Positions 1 to 9,189 are shown, counted from the first letter of the stretch. The stretch: DNA of 64,000 nt from Microvirga lenta (GCF_020532555.1 NZ_JAJBBR010000005.1:1-64000); one strand, 5' to 3'. The notes: a model not told the origin generated them from the sequence alone. Translations and numbers: made by a program.

Positions 1-127
1 CCGCCGCTTGGCCAAGGATTGGGAGGGCCTGCCGGCTACCACCGAGACGTGGATCTACCTCGCCATGAGCCGCCTCATGACCAAAAGGTTAGCCCATGCA
101 GCAGCTTAATTTCCAGACACCCTCTAG
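1..127 (+). mobile_element. Right end of an IS5-family element (copy 1, cut by window edge)
   Basis: Bases 1-127 are identical to 9903-10029, the 3' end of the transposase gene plus the terminal sequence of the element. Both copies end in the same terminus and share a final CTAG, after which the sequences differ, so the true border lies within 123-127. The left part of this copy is outside the window. Both copies point the same way, so they form long direct repeats around the intervening genes. Confidence 0.85.
2..109 (+). CDS. IS5-family transposase, C-terminal fragment (partial at window edge)
   Basis: This is an open frame of 35 codons plus stop that continues from outside the window. It encodes the same C-terminus as the transposase at 9190-10011, including the RRLAKDWE segment that follows the catalytic Glu in the IS5 DDE domain. 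Only the tail is visible, so whether the full gene is intact cannot be judged. Confidence 0.8.
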   Translation, partial: RRLAKDWEGLPATTETWIYLAMSRLMTKRLAHAAA

Positions 128-317
128 CGTCCAGGCGCATCAATTGAGGCGAGCTTAGCGCATCTTGCTTCGAGTGGGCACTGAGACTTTGCCGACGCGA
201 CACCTTAGCTTCCGCCTCGTCCGTTTCATTCCTTGTTAGATAGGGCGTGAGCCGCCGGAGAGGAAAGGAACCTAGAGTATCAGGCGTGCCCCAAGTGGAA
301 CTCGCGCTTCCGACATT

Positions 318-1265
318 CTACGCTTTTTGTGCGACGACGACCCGGCTTCCTCCAATTGGCCATGACATCCCGCGTGCCGTCAGTCCGACCTCGGCGCGCA
401 GAACCATTGTCAGAATTCTGTTCAACATGGACGATATATCGAACTCCTGACGGACGCTCGCGCGCGCATCGGACTTCCCGGCATTCCTCCGCACCCTAAG
501 GCGACTGACAGCCATGAGCGGAAGAAGCAGCGCCGTGTAGCTTGTGCTGAAAACGACCCGGAATCCTGCCGCCTTTAGCTTGGCCTGAAGTTCGCCGCGC
601 TCATACCGCCTTTCATGGTAGGCTACTTCGTCCGCTACACTCCAAAGTGAGGGGTGTTGTGGAACCGTCGCTATGAAAGTTCCGCCCAGAGCCAACGCCC
701 TGTGAATTTCTGAGAGGACAAGTTGATCGTCTGCAATGTGCTCGAGAACGTCGAACGCGCCTATCAGATCGAAAGTGTCTGAGAATGGCAGTCGGCGTGC
801 GTCAACCTGGAGCAACTCGACGCTTGCTGGCAGGCGCGGCCTAGCATGGGCGAGGCCGCTAGGGTGGATTTCAGTGCCAACGATCCTATCCCACTCCCGC
901 TCACGGGCCATTGCATTGATGACATTGCCCGAACCGCACCCAATCTCGAGGAAGCTTTTCGCTCCTATTGCATATTTGTTTGCGAGATCGACGATCAGCT
1001 TGCGGCGTGCCGCAAACCAGAAGTGCTCGATTTCCGCGCAAGCGAGAAAGTCGAAATCCTTAGGATCGAAGCCCGAGATCGTATCCGCCAAATCAGGTGC
1101 CGTGAGCGTGATCCCGTCGCGGTGTGGCGCCTGATAGGAGCAGTCCGCGCAGGTCCAGTCTACAGGCCATATAGCCTCCCCCTTCGTGATTCGGGATGCG
1201 GAGCGGCAGTTCGGGCACAGACGTTCAGCTCCCATGATCATCTCTGCTCTGTGAATTGGCAACAT
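318..1265 (-). CDS. Zinc-ribbon class I SAM-dependent methyltransferase
   Basis: The 315-residue protein starts with a zinc-ribbon-like element (CPNC at 17-20, CADC at 39-42) followed by a Rossmann methyltransferase domain. Motif I is FLEIGCGSG at 105-113, and FDVLEHI lies at 171-177, as in Methyltransf_11/23 enzymes of sugar or lipid clusters. The start follows the stop of the upstream small transporter gene by 6 bases, so the two are probably co-transcribed; starts at Met9 or Met11 are also possible. The substrate is unknown. The context of glycosyltransferases suggests methylation of a sugar or of a polyprenyl-linked intermediate, which is inference. Confidence 0.8.
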   Translation of the reverse strand: MLPIHRAEMIMGAERLCPNCRSASRITKGEAIWPVDWTCADCSYQAPHRDGITLTAPDLADTISGFDPKDFDFLACAEIEHFWFAARRKLIVDLANKYAIGAKSFLEIGCGSGNVINAMAREREWDRIVGTEIHPSGLAHARPRLPASVELLQVDARRLPFSDTFDLIGAFDVLEHIADDQLVLSEIHRALALGGTFIATVPQHPSLWSVADEVAYHERRYERGELQAKLKAAGFRVVFSTSYTALLLPLMAVSRLRVRRNAGKSDARASVRQEFDISSMLNRILTMVLRAEVGLTARGMSWPIGGSRVVVAQKA

Positions 1266-1271
1266 CTCGAA

Positions 1272-1637
1272 TTACCTGGACAAGGCAGAGAGGGAGACCC
1301 CCAGAACGATGAGAAAGAGACCCGTGGCCTGCATAAGGGGTATCCGCCCCCCGAAAGCCAGCACGGCCGCGACAGGCACCAGAACGAACGATAGCGCCAT
1401 CAGGGGATAGGCATACGCCAAGGGAAGCTTCTGGAGAACGAGCATATAGGCTATGCTCGCTAGGAACGCTCCCGCAAGTCCGCTAAGCACCCATAGGTCG
1501 GTCAGCATCGCGAACACGAAGCCAAACCGCCCCTCCACATGAGAATTCGCCGTATGCCAATCGGCGCGCCACTTGGTCACGAGTTGGCCATAGATCGACA
1601 GGCCTAACGTTGCGGCAATCCAGAAAATGCGATCCAT
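1272..1637 (-). CDS. Small four-helix DMT/EmrE-like membrane transporter (ArnE-like)
   Basis: The product has 121 residues with four predicted hydrophobic segments and the layout of SMR/DMT half-transporters. The last two helices (AYPLMALSFVLVPVAAVLAF, then the segment ending in LSR) resemble ArnE/ArnF, which flip undecaprenyl-phosphate sugars across the inner membrane. It lies just upstream of the methyltransferase and near two ArnC/DPM1-like glycosyltransferases, which fits a lipid-linked sugar flippase. A drug-efflux SMR protein is the alternative. Such proteins work as dimers or heterodimers, but no partner is seen next to it. Confidence 0.7.
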   Translation of the reverse strand: MDRIFWIAATLGLSIYGQLVTKWRADWHTANSHVEGRFGFVFAMLTDLWVLSGLAGAFLASIAYMLVLQKLPLAYAYPLMALSFVLVPVAAVLAFGGRIPLMQATGLFLIVLGVSLSALSR

Positions 1638-2094
1638 AAAAGCCTTCTAGAAATCAACCTGTCATTAACTCGGCCTTCCGGTACCAGAGGAGACGCCGAG
1701 CAGCAAGAGTCGCGGAATAAGCGCCCTCATTTTCAATTGTCCCTTTGTTTAGGCAACATCCGACGGCCATGATGCTTTCTTGATCCCACGAATTCCGAGA
1801 AATCCAGCGCAGCTTAGCTCAACTGCCTCGCTCCTCCGTCCGGCGCCAGCACGTGCAATCCTGGTCTGCCCCATATTATTTGGAAGGAAAACTGGATCTG
1901 CGTACTTTGAGCCCTATCCGATACTCACTCGTTTGGCGAGCGCATCGTCAGGAGCGGACAACCGGATCTTTTTTGTTGGCGCGGAATTCCATTCTGCGCA
2001 ATGCGCTAGCGCCATTCCTCACGAGGATGGCATGGCTCCTGGTTGCGCCGAACTGATGATATAGAGAGCAGAGTAAGAACCACTAGCAAGCTCT
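1638..2094. other. Intergenic gap without recognised gene
   Basis: This 457-base stretch lies between the 5' end of the small transporter gene and the 3' end of the PhyH gene. Only short frames without recognisable motifs cross it. It probably contains the promoter of the leftward transporter-methyltransferase pair, but no convincing -35/-10 pair was found. Confidence 0.4.
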
Positions 2095-2913
2095 CTAGCC
2101 AACCTTTTTGTTACGAGACCTATAGTACTGTGCAAGATCTGTCGGAACCTGTACATCGTAGCCAAGAAGCTGGCGCACCTTTGGGTCAGCTGTGTAGTCG
2201 AGACCCAGCACGCTCGGAAGATCGATCTGTGGCTTGATCAGCGGAATAGTATAGACGTGGTTCACGCCGCGGCGCTCACGCCCGGTGCGATTGATACCTC
2301 CGGAGTGGAAGACCATGCAATCCAGGACGATGAAGCTGCCGGCTGGAGCCGGAGCTTGGACCTGGAGGGCTTCGACGACCTCATCGGACGGAAAGAGCTC
2401 CTCCTTGTGGCTGCCAGGAACCACGAAGGTAGCCCCGTTCTCGGCCGTGAACGGATCCAGGCAAAATAGGGCATTGATGGCGAGGGGCCGGGACGAGACG
2501 AAATGCTGGTACGGCAGGTCGCGGTGATAGGCGCCCTGGTTGTACCTTGCGGAGTTGCCAGGATTCACGATGCCGTTCTGCTGGTTCAGGATGACGTAGT
2601 CGCCGACCATCCGGCGGCATATATCGAGAATAATCGGGTTCGTGGCAAGATCGAGAAACAGCTTATCGTACAGCATCGGGACGCGCACTGTATTGTGCTC
2701 GTCGATCGCCTCCAGCGCCTCCCGTCCACCGAACTGCTTTTGCATTTCGGTGCGTGCGCCGTCGAAGGCAGCGCTGAACTTGGCGATCTCGTCCGGTGTA
2801 TACCCCCCATCGACCACGGCGTACCCTAGGAGCTTCAACTGTTCTATCGCCCTCTCGACCGCGGTGGTCGACCGGCGCTGCTCCTTGATGCCATACCGCA
2901 CGAATGTGGACAT
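2095..2913 (-). CDS. Phytanoyl-CoA dioxygenase (PhyH) family protein
   Basis: This 272-residue protein belongs to the Fe(II)/2-oxoglutarate dioxygenases. The iron-binding His-x-Asp is at H130/D132 (YHRDLPYQH). The distal His is H203 in VFHSGGINRTG, followed by Arg residues (R209, R212) that would bind 2-oxoglutarate. PhyH members hydroxylate small molecules, lipids or sugars. In this glycan cluster it could hydroxylate a sugar or acyl group, which is inference. It is divergent from the GT2 gene at 3052 with 138 bases between them, so the two may share a regulatory region. Confidence 0.82.
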   Translation of the reverse strand: MSTFVRYGIKEQRRSTTAVERAIEQLKLLGYAVVDGGYTPDEIAKFSAAFDGARTEMQKQFGGREALEAIDEHNTVRVPMLYDKLFLDLATNPIILDICRRMVGDYVILNQQNGIVNPGNSARYNQGAYHRDLPYQHFVSSRPLAINALFCLDPFTAENGATFVVPGSHKEELFPSDEVVEALQVQAPAPAGSFIVLDCMVFHSGGINRTGRERRGVNHVYTIPLIKPQIDLPSVLGLDYTADPKVRQLLGYDVQVPTDLAQYYRSRNKKVG

Positions 2914-3051
2914 CTAGTTCTCCCGCGGACCGAAAATTCATTTGCCCGGCGCCTCTATAGACACTAATCGGTTTGTCTGCAACTTGATGTCATCCGCCCC
3001 GGCCCCCTGCGGCAGTAGGCCGAGGCCCTGCCCAGAGTCCGGTCGAGCCTC

Positions 3052-3999
3052 ATGCCCGACGTGAAAATCATGATTGAACTGAGCATCGTCGTCCCAATCT
3101 ATCGCTGCAAGGCGAGCTTGCGAGAACTGCACCGACGTCTGACAGCCGTTCTTCCGAGCATCGTGACGAGCTACGAGATTGTTTTCGTAGACGATGCCTG
3201 CCCCGAGAAGTCGTGGCTAGAAATCACGGCGCTCGCGAAGGAAGACCCACATGTCGTAGGCGTCAGACTGACCCGCAACTTCGGCCAGCACCTCGCGATC
3301 ACGGCGGGCCTCAAGGAGGCGCGGGGAAACCATGTCGTCGTTATGGACGGCGATCTTCAGGACCCTCCCGAGGCAATCCCTGCCCTTTGGGAAGTAGGCA
3401 CAAGAGGCGTTCCTATCGTTTACGCCCGCCGACGCAGCCGGCACCAGTCCGCGACACGGATGTCTGCCGGACAACTCTATTTCAAATTTCTAAGATATAT
3501 TTCCAAGTGGAACATCGACCCGTCCTACGGCACCTTTACCTTACTGAACCGGCGGGTCGTCGACGCCTATCTTGAGTTCTCGGAACCACACCGGCATTAC
3601 CTGTTCATCCTGTACTGGCTTGGCTTTGAAGGGCGCGCTGTCGATATCGAGCGCGACACAAGAAAGGCCGGCACCTCGAGCTACCGGCTCTCGTCCTTGC
3701 TGAGGCATGCTTTCCAAGGAGTTCTCTTCTTCTCGAACTCCATGTTCATGCCGATCGCATGGGCTATCACGGCCATGCTTCTTATCAGCTTCGGAGCGAT
3801 GATCTTCAGCCTCTTCGACCTATCGATAACCGTGACAGGTCAGAAGATCCTAACATTCGGAGCCGGAATGTTCGGGGCTCTAGTTTCCGGTGTCTTCTTC
3901 ATTATGGGACTCTATCTGGCGGCCCTGTTTGTCGTACTGAAGCGCCGCCCTCTGTTCATCGTCGCCGAGCGTGTTGGCCAGCCTGAATCGAGTACATAG
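3052..3999 (+). CDS. GT2 polyprenyl-phosphate glycosyltransferase (DPM1/ArnC-like) with C-terminal membrane helices
   Basis: The 315-residue protein has an N-terminal GT-A domain with FVDD at 45-48, RNFGQH at 75-80 and the metal/nucleotide site DGDLQDPPE at 99-107. Two hydrophobic helices follow near 235-300, then a basic tail (KRRP). This is the layout of enzymes that transfer a sugar from a nucleotide donor to undecaprenyl phosphate at the cytoplasmic face. The start could also be Met7 (3070), which places the family's IELSIVVP stretch at the N-terminus. The nearby ArnE-like protein could flip its product. Confidence 0.85.
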   Translation: MPDVKIMIELSIVVPIYRCKASLRELHRRLTAVLPSIVTSYEIVFVDDACPEKSWLEITALAKEDPHVVGVRLTRNFGQHLAITAGLKEARGNHVVVMDGDLQDPPEAIPALWEVGTRGVPIVYARRRSRHQSATRMSAGQLYFKFLRYISKWNIDPSYGTFTLLNRRVVDAYLEFSEPHRHYLFILYWLGFEGRAVDIERDTRKAGTSSYRLSSLLRHAFQGVLFFSNSMFMPIAWAITAMLLISFGAMIFSLFDLSITVTGQKILTFGAGMFGALVSGVFFIMGLYLAALFVVLKRRPLFIVAERVGQPESST

Positions 4000-4249
4000 A
4001 GCACCCTTCAGCAAAGCGGATCTGGTTCGCCGCCAAGAGCGCGCCATGCCGCAGAAGAGTTTTGGCCGCACGCCAGTGAAGACAGTTCTTGTGCATCGTG
4101 CGGAGCCGAAAGTCCGCGTACGCGAAGAATGGACTTGCCTTGCTGGGATCAATCCGATGCTCCTTTCGAACAAGGAACGCATTGTGCGGAACTGTGTCGC
4201 ACTCCCCTCACTCGCCGCGTCACATAGTGCGCGGGAGTGTCGCAATCCC

Positions 4250-5428
4250 TCACCCGTCGCCGGAGATCAGATCATCCCAAGACACGACCAGGTTCCCGTC
4301 CCTCACGAGTCGGTCCCTTAACGTCTTTTGCAGGTCTGGCCGCACAGCGAGGAGCAACTTTCGGCTGCGAGCCTCCGGCGGAGCACTGTAGCGCCTGACC
4401 GGTTTGCCGTCGAACTCCCCATCCACGTCGGCGTAGATGCCCTGGACGTGGGACCAAGCCCGCGGCGCGTATGTTCTGAGAAGTTGCGCATTCTCTCCGA
4501 ATCCGAACGCGAAGACCCCATCCCCCCCCCGCAACCTAGGTTCTAGCGTACCGTCGAGGTGCTTCCACGATTCGAGGAATTCTGCGCGAGCCTCCGCCAG
4601 CATCTGGGCATCGAATGAACCGGGACAATCCCCCCCCTCCTCGGCGGCGAGCACGAATGAATGGAAGGGCCCGATCACGGCGGGCGCCGGCGTGTGGGAA
4701 AGGATCCGTAGCCCGGCCCTAGCCGCGATATGCCTCATTGCCGCATAGGTGATGCTGTGAATGTGGTCGTAGATCAGCAACTCTGTCGACGGCCGGTCAC
4801 CGTCGGGACATGCGATGAAGAGCCTGCCCCCGCTCTTGATGCCGGAGGCCGCCCTCCTTAAGAAAGCGACCGGGTCCGCAACGTGTTCGATGACGTTGAT
4901 GGAGATAATGAGATCTGCTTCTAGGCTGGACATGTCGTATTCGTCGAGGAAGGCGGTCTCAACGTCGTATCCGGCCGCACGACCCAACGCTGCCGCAGCG
5001 TCGACAGGGTCGATCCCTCTCAGACGCCAAACCGCACCTCCCTTGGCAAGTTGCGCCAGCAGGGAGGCGTTACCGGCTCCGATATCGAACGCCGACAATC
5101 TCTCCTCCCTCGGGAAGAACGAAAAAATCCAATCGGCGTAAAGGCGCTGTCTCCGGCTTAGGAACTCGTCGTCCAAGGGCAACGCCGCCAGCTTGTAGTC
5201 GCCGTCGTAAATCCTTTTAATCTCAAGCTCTTGTAATAACCTCTGGTGGCGGACTAAGCCGCATCCGGCACAGCTCGCCTTTGCAAGTCCTTCCGGGAAG
5301 AGACGGCCGTCCGACAGCATACTTCTCGGCTGAGCCGGCAGTTGCACCCAGTCCCGTCCGGCGCATGCCGGGCATGCGAGCCCGTCCGTTCCGTTCACAT
5401 CTACAGCCATGGTTCTGAGAACTTGCAC
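4250..5428 (-). CDS. Zinc-ribbon class I SAM-dependent methyltransferase
   Basis: The 392-residue protein has an N-terminal zinc-binding pair (CPAC at 19-22, CAGC at 53-56), then a SAM-binding fold with FDIGAGN at 114-120 and INVIEHV near 177-183, and a C-terminal extension of about 150 residues. This is the layout of sugar C-methyltransferase-like proteins of polysaccharide clusters. A start at Met7 (5410) is also possible. The coding strand carries two homopolymeric G tracts, nine G complementary to 4522-4530 and eight G complementary to 4630-4637. Substrate unknown. Confidence 0.78.
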   Translation of the reverse strand: MQVLRTMAVDVNGTDGLACPACAGRDWVQLPAQPRSMLSDGRLFPEGLAKASCAGCGLVRHQRLLQELEIKRIYDGDYKLAALPLDDEFLSRRQRLYADWIFSFFPREERLSAFDIGAGNASLLAQLAKGGAVWRLRGIDPVDAAAALGRAAGYDVETAFLDEYDMSSLEADLIISINVIEHVADPVAFLRRAASGIKSGGRLFIACPDGDRPSTELLIYDHIHSITYAAMRHIAARAGLRILSHTPAPAVIGPFHSFVLAAEEGGDCPGSFDAQMLAEARAEFLESWKHLDGTLEPRLRGGDGVFAFGFGENAQLLRTYAPRAWSHVQGIYADVDGEFDGKPVRRYSAPPEARSRKLLLAVRPDLQKTLRDRLVRDGNLVVSWDDLISGDG

Positions 5429-5741
5429 AATGACCCGATTTCCGACGTCACGCCAGAGCCGCCAGATGATTTCGTGCTGGCGCGTAATATTCCTGGCGAT
5501 GTCCGGCCGAGCGATATCCTTAATTTGACACGATCTAGACCAACCTCAATATATTGGCAATAACCGCTACTATATTTTGCTTCAACGGTTCGTCGGTGGA
5601 TGAAGGGTGCCCGCCCTGCCTCCCGCGTACGGGGAGCAGTTCACGTCACCTTCGAGGGCAGCGCTTAAGGGTAGACGGCCCTGAAAACGACTGATAGGGG
5701 CACAGGAAGACGGAATACCACCCAAGATAACCCCGCAAGGC
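5429..5741. other. AT-rich divergent intergenic region
   Basis: The 313 bases separate the leftward methyltransferase from the rightward WbqC-like gene. AT content is higher than in the flanks, and the region probably holds promoters for both directions. No coding sequence is supported here. Confidence 0.4.
5525..5555 (+). promoter_or_regulatory. Candidate sigma70-type promoter for the WbqC operon
   Basis: TTGACA at 5525-5530 is followed after 17 bases by AATATA, or after 19 bases by TATATT, within an AT-rich stretch. It points towards the four-gene rightward series beginning at 5742. It is a motif match only. Confidence 0.3.
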
Positions 5742-6617
5742 ATGGACAGGCGACTCATAGTGGATACGACGGCGCGCAATCAAGCACATCGTGCGAGCCT
5801 CCGGTTCGCACCCAGCGGTGTTCTCGCCCAAGGAGAAGCATCGGATGGTTCTCAAAAGTGCAAGTCTACTTTTGAATCTAGTGCTTTAGGCCGGAAGCCA
5901 GCTTCCGGCGAGAAGCGGATCGCCATTGTTCAATCGGCATACATCCCTTGGCGCGGCTTCTTCGACATGATTGGCCGATGCACGGAGTACGTGATCTTCG
6001 ACCAGGTGCAGTTCGCCAAGAGGCATTGGCACAACCGGAACTGCATCAAGACGGCTTCCGGGGTTCATTGGCTGACGATCCCAGTCCTGTCGAAGTCCCG
6101 ATTCGAGCAGCCCATCGATCAGGTCCAGATCGCCGAGCCCTGGGCGGAGAAGCACTGGCGCGGGATTGAGCTTGCCTATCGGCGCGCCCCGTATTTCGAG
6201 ACGACGAGTTCTTTCCTGCGACCTCTTTACGAGAGGGCCGCCACGGAGCGCCGCCTGACCGACGTCAACGAACTGTTCCTGTGTGCCCTATCGCAACGAC
6301 TCGGCCTGAAGACCAGCATCTCCCGCGACACGCAATACCCCGCGGTCGGAGCCAAGTCCGAACGGCTTCTGTCCATCTGTCTCGCCGCGGGAGCGACCCA
6401 TTATATCTCTGGCCCTTCGGCGAAGGACTATCTCCGGGAAGAGATGTTCGCCGAACATGGCATCGCGGTCGAATGGATGGATTATTCGGACTATCCGGCC
6501 TATTCGCAGCTGCACGGCCCCTTCGAGCCGTTTGTCAGTGTTATCGATCTTCTTTTCAATCTCGGTGAGGATACCCCCCGTTTTCTGGGAGTCTGGTCCG
6601 AATCGGTACAGGCATGA
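5742..6617 (+). CDS. WbqC family protein
   Basis: The conserved WbqC fold begins at residue 59 with KRIAIVQSAYIPWRGFFD and continues through FDQVQFAKRHWHNRN, the typical family signature. Family members usually start right at this point, so the first 58 residues are an unusual extension. No ATG, GTG or TTG occurs in frame close to 5916, so either the upstream ATG is used or the start has been altered. WbqC proteins occur in O-antigen and surface glycan clusters; their biochemical role is not firmly established. It overlaps the next gene by 4 bases (ATGA), which implies translational coupling. Confidence 0.82.
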   Translation: MDRRLIVDTTARNQAHRASLRFAPSGVLAQGEASDGSQKCKSTFESSALGRKPASGEKRIAIVQSAYIPWRGFFDMIGRCTEYVIFDQVQFAKRHWHNRNCIKTASGVHWLTIPVLSKSRFEQPIDQVQIAEPWAEKHWRGIELAYRRAPYFETTSSFLRPLYERAATERRLTDVNELFLCALSQRLGLKTSISRDTQYPAVGAKSERLLSICLAAGATHYISGPSAKDYLREEMFAEHGIAVEWMDYSDYPAYSQLHGPFEPFVSVIDLLFNLGEDTPRFLGVWSESVQA

Positions 6618-7546
6618 GGATATCATTCGTCACGACGATCTACAGGAGCGCAGGGGCGATCGCCGAGTTCAGGCGACGGGCGATCCTTGCCGCCCAGGCG
6701 ATCGGCTGTGATTACGAGGTCGTCCTCGTCAATGATGCGAGCCCCGACAACGGTCTAGAGATCGCCCGGGAGCTCGCCGAGGAGGATTCAAAGGTCTCTG
6801 TCATCGACCTGTCGAGGAATTTCGGTCAGCATCGCGCCCTGTGGACGGGCATGGCCCACGCAACGGGCGACCTCGTCATGATCCTGGACGGAGATCTTGA
6901 AGAGGACCCAATGTGGGCGGTTACGTTCCACGAGACGATGACCTCGAACCGGGCCGATGTCGTCTACGGCGTCCAGGAGAGTCCCAAAGGATCAAAGGTC
7001 TATCGTCTGGGGCGGAACACCTTCTACAGAATGCTCGACGCGCTGACGACGTTCAACTTTCCCAAGGATGTCACGACAGCGCGGCTCATGACACGCCGCT
7101 ATATCGATGCGATTAGGCTCTTCGAGGAACGGGAACTGTTTCTGGTTGGAATTATGCATGTCGCCGGGTTCTCGCAGATCGGCGTACCCGTGAAAAAGCT
7201 GAGCCTTTCGAAGACCACGTACAACTATAGAAAGCTGATCCCGCTCTTCCTCAGCAGCGTCACGTCCTTCTCCGTCTCGCCGCTGTTTCTCATTTTTATT
7301 TCGGGCGTCGTCATCTTCTTCACATCATTGCTATTCATTGCTCTTCTGGTAGCGGCGAAGCTTCTAGGGGGCATCGGCGTCGAAGGCTGGATTTCCGTCA
7401 TGGCTGTGGTCAGCCTGTCCCTGGGGCTCAACGTACTGGTCAACGGCATCATCGCAATTTATCTCGCCACCATATTCCTCGAAGTGAAGCGCCGCCCACT
7501 GACGATCGTTCGGGACGTATACCGTTCGGACAAGGAAGACACATGA
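6614..7546 (+). CDS. GT2 glycosyltransferase (DPM1/GtrB-like) with C-terminal membrane helices
   Basis: The 310-residue protein shows an N-terminal GT-A fold with VNDASPDN near 39-46, RNFGQHRALWTG at 68-79 and LDGDLEEDP at 91-99. Two strongly hydrophobic segments lie near 225-290, followed by a basic EVKRRP tail. It is related to the enzyme at 3052 but differs enough to imply a different sugar. It is coupled by ATGA overlaps to WbqC upstream and to the methyltransferase downstream. It probably loads a sugar onto polyprenyl phosphate at the inner membrane. Confidence 0.86.
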   Translation: MRISFVTTIYRSAGAIAEFRRRAILAAQAIGCDYEVVLVNDASPDNGLEIARELAEEDSKVSVIDLSRNFGQHRALWTGMAHATGDLVMILDGDLEEDPMWAVTFHETMTSNRADVVYGVQESPKGSKVYRLGRNTFYRMLDALTTFNFPKDVTTARLMTRRYIDAIRLFEERELFLVGIMHVAGFSQIGVPVKKLSLSKTTYNYRKLIPLFLSSVTSFSVSPLFLIFISGVVIFFTSLLFIALLVAAKLLGGIGVEGWISVMAVVSLSLGLNVLVNGIIAIYLATIFLEVKRRPLTIVRDVYRSDKEDT

Positions 7547-8181
7547 CGACGAACGCCCCTAGACTTCTCGCTCAGGTCGCCGAATATTACGACGATAAGG
7601 CACGCACCTATGGGGCGACCCCGAAGGGCGCGGACTGGCGCGACGCGGAAAGCCAGGAACTGAGGTTCCTCGAACTGGCCAAGGTGCTGCGCGGGGCGCG
7701 GACTGGCTCCATTGCCGAAGTCGGATGCGGTTGGGGAGCATTTCCGCTCTGGGCGCAGCGGCACAGCCTCGACCTCGATTACACCGGCTACGACATCTCG
7801 GAGGTGATGCTGCGGGAAGCTGAGTCCGTCTGCGGGGCCCTGCCCAATGTTCGCTTTGCGAAGGGAGACAGGCCGGATGCCATGGCGGATTACGTCGTTG
7901 CCAGCGGGATCTTCAACGTCCGCTTCGATGCCCCAAACGACAACTGGCTTGATCTCGTCCGCTCAACGATCGACAACATGTACGAGAAGGCCAGGATCGG
8001 TATCGCATTCAATTTCCTGACAGGCTTCTCCGACCGGGACCGTATGGAGGCACGGCTGTATTACGCCGATCCAGGGGCGATCCTGAACTACTGCATTGGC
8101 CGATTCGGGCGGCATGTCACCCTTAATCATGATTACGGCCTTTATGAATTTACCGTGCTCGTTTGGAAGGGGAATGCCTGA
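7543..8181 (+). CDS. Class I SAM-dependent methyltransferase
   Basis: The 212-residue protein carries motif I as EVGCGWG at 59-65, an acidic strand end in YTGYDIS and no membrane segment. Length and pattern fit small-molecule methyltransferases of the Methyltransf_25/23 type. Its start overlaps the GT2 stop (ATGA). Its place in the WbqC-GT2 series suggests that it modifies the same sugar or lipid-linked intermediate, which is inference. Confidence 0.78.
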   Translation: MTTNAPRLLAQVAEYYDDKARTYGATPKGADWRDAESQELRFLELAKVLRGARTGSIAEVGCGWGAFPLWAQRHSLDLDYTGYDISEVMLREAESVCGALPNVRFAKGDRPDAMADYVVASGIFNVRFDAPNDNWLDLVRSTIDNMYEKARIGIAFNFLTGFSDRDRMEARLYYADPGAILNYCIGRFGRHVTLNHDYGLYEFTVLVWKGNA

Positions 8182-8226
8182 GACCGGAGGCGGCGCTCGG
8201 ATGCCATCGATTCCATTCATCGCCTA

Positions 8227-9180
8227 ATGGGCATGATTGTCGGCAAGATGATACAGGAACGACCGCAGCTCTGGCGCCCTCTCGGACGCGTTTGGAAGCC
8301 GGCCCAACTTGCCGACTGGGGCGTGAGTCATGCGGCCTACCCGACCGCGCTGCCGCTGCCGGATGGAAGCGTGAGGGTCTATTTCTCGACACGTGACGTT
8401 GAGGGACGTTCTCATCTTGCTTCGATAGACATTGCTCTCGACGGCAGCAGGTTCGAGATCCTGAGCGCACCGTCCGGTCCCCTCCTCTCACCGGGCCCCC
8501 GGGGTTCCTTCGATGCAGATGGTGTGACCGTCACATCCCTCATCCGTCGCAAGGACAAGATTCTTGCCTATTACCTCGGATGGACAGTCGGCAAATCCGT
8601 GCCGTTCACCAACACGATCGGCTTGGCAATCGCCGACCAGGACGCCCCTGCATTCTCACGCCGGTTCAACATCCCGGTCGTCGGGCGAAGCGAGGCAAAT
8701 CCACTCACACTGGGCTACCCTTGGGTCACCGAGATAGATGACGGCTACCGGATGTGGTTCGGAAGCCATCTTTCCTGGGGTGAGGGTTGGATGGACATGA
8801 TTCATGTCGTGAAGTCGGCGATATCACGGGACGGCGAGGTCTGGGAGTCGGAGAGCGGAATTGTCATTCCCCTCGCGGGGGCGGCAGAGCCGCAGGAGTT
8901 CGCGGTCTCGCGGCCGGTCGTCCTCAGAGGCGGCGGCGGGTGGTCCATGTGGTACGCCCGCCGCTTCGCGCAGTACAAGCTCGGATATGCGTGGTCATCC
9001 GACGGCCGCAATTGGATCAGGCGCGACCACCTCGTCAGCTTTACGCGATCTCCCGAAGAGTGGGAGTCTGACGCCCGCACCTATCCATGCGTCTTCGAAC
9101 ACCGGGGGCGAATCTATATGCTCTACAACGGCAACGGCTATGGTCGGGAAGGCTTCGGCATCGCTCTTCTCAACGAATGA
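8227..9180 (+). CDS. Glycosidase-like five-bladed beta-propeller protein
   Basis: The 317-residue protein has the repeating blade pattern of GH43/GH32/GH130-like proteins: PLPDGSVRVYFSTRD at the start, SFDADGVT, MWFGSHLSWGEG in the middle, WSMWYARR, and a YNGNGYG end. No signal peptide is visible, so a cytoplasmic protein or one acting on nucleotide- or lipid-linked sugars is likely. It follows the methyltransferase by 45 bases in the same operon. Starts at Met3 or Met8 are possible. Its TGA lies in the same frame as the truncated transposase that follows. Confidence 0.7.
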   Translation: MGMIVGKMIQERPQLWRPLGRVWKPAQLADWGVSHAAYPTALPLPDGSVRVYFSTRDVEGRSHLASIDIALDGSRFEILSAPSGPLLSPGPRGSFDADGVTVTSLIRRKDKILAYYLGWTVGKSVPFTNTIGLAIADQDAPAFSRRFNIPVVGRSEANPLTLGYPWVTEIDDGYRMWFGSHLSWGEGWMDMIHVVKSAISRDGEVWESESGIVIPLAGAAEPQEFAVSRPVVLRGGGGWSMWYARRFAQYKLGYAWSSDGRNWIRRDHLVSFTRSPEEWESDARTYPCVFEHRGRIYMLYNGNGYGREGFGIALLNE

Positions 9181-9189
9181 CACGAGCTC

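Noticed and set aside
1780-2064. Overlapping short frames in the gap before the PhyH gene
   Set aside because: There are no ribosome-binding sites, motifs or typical composition; they look like chance frames.
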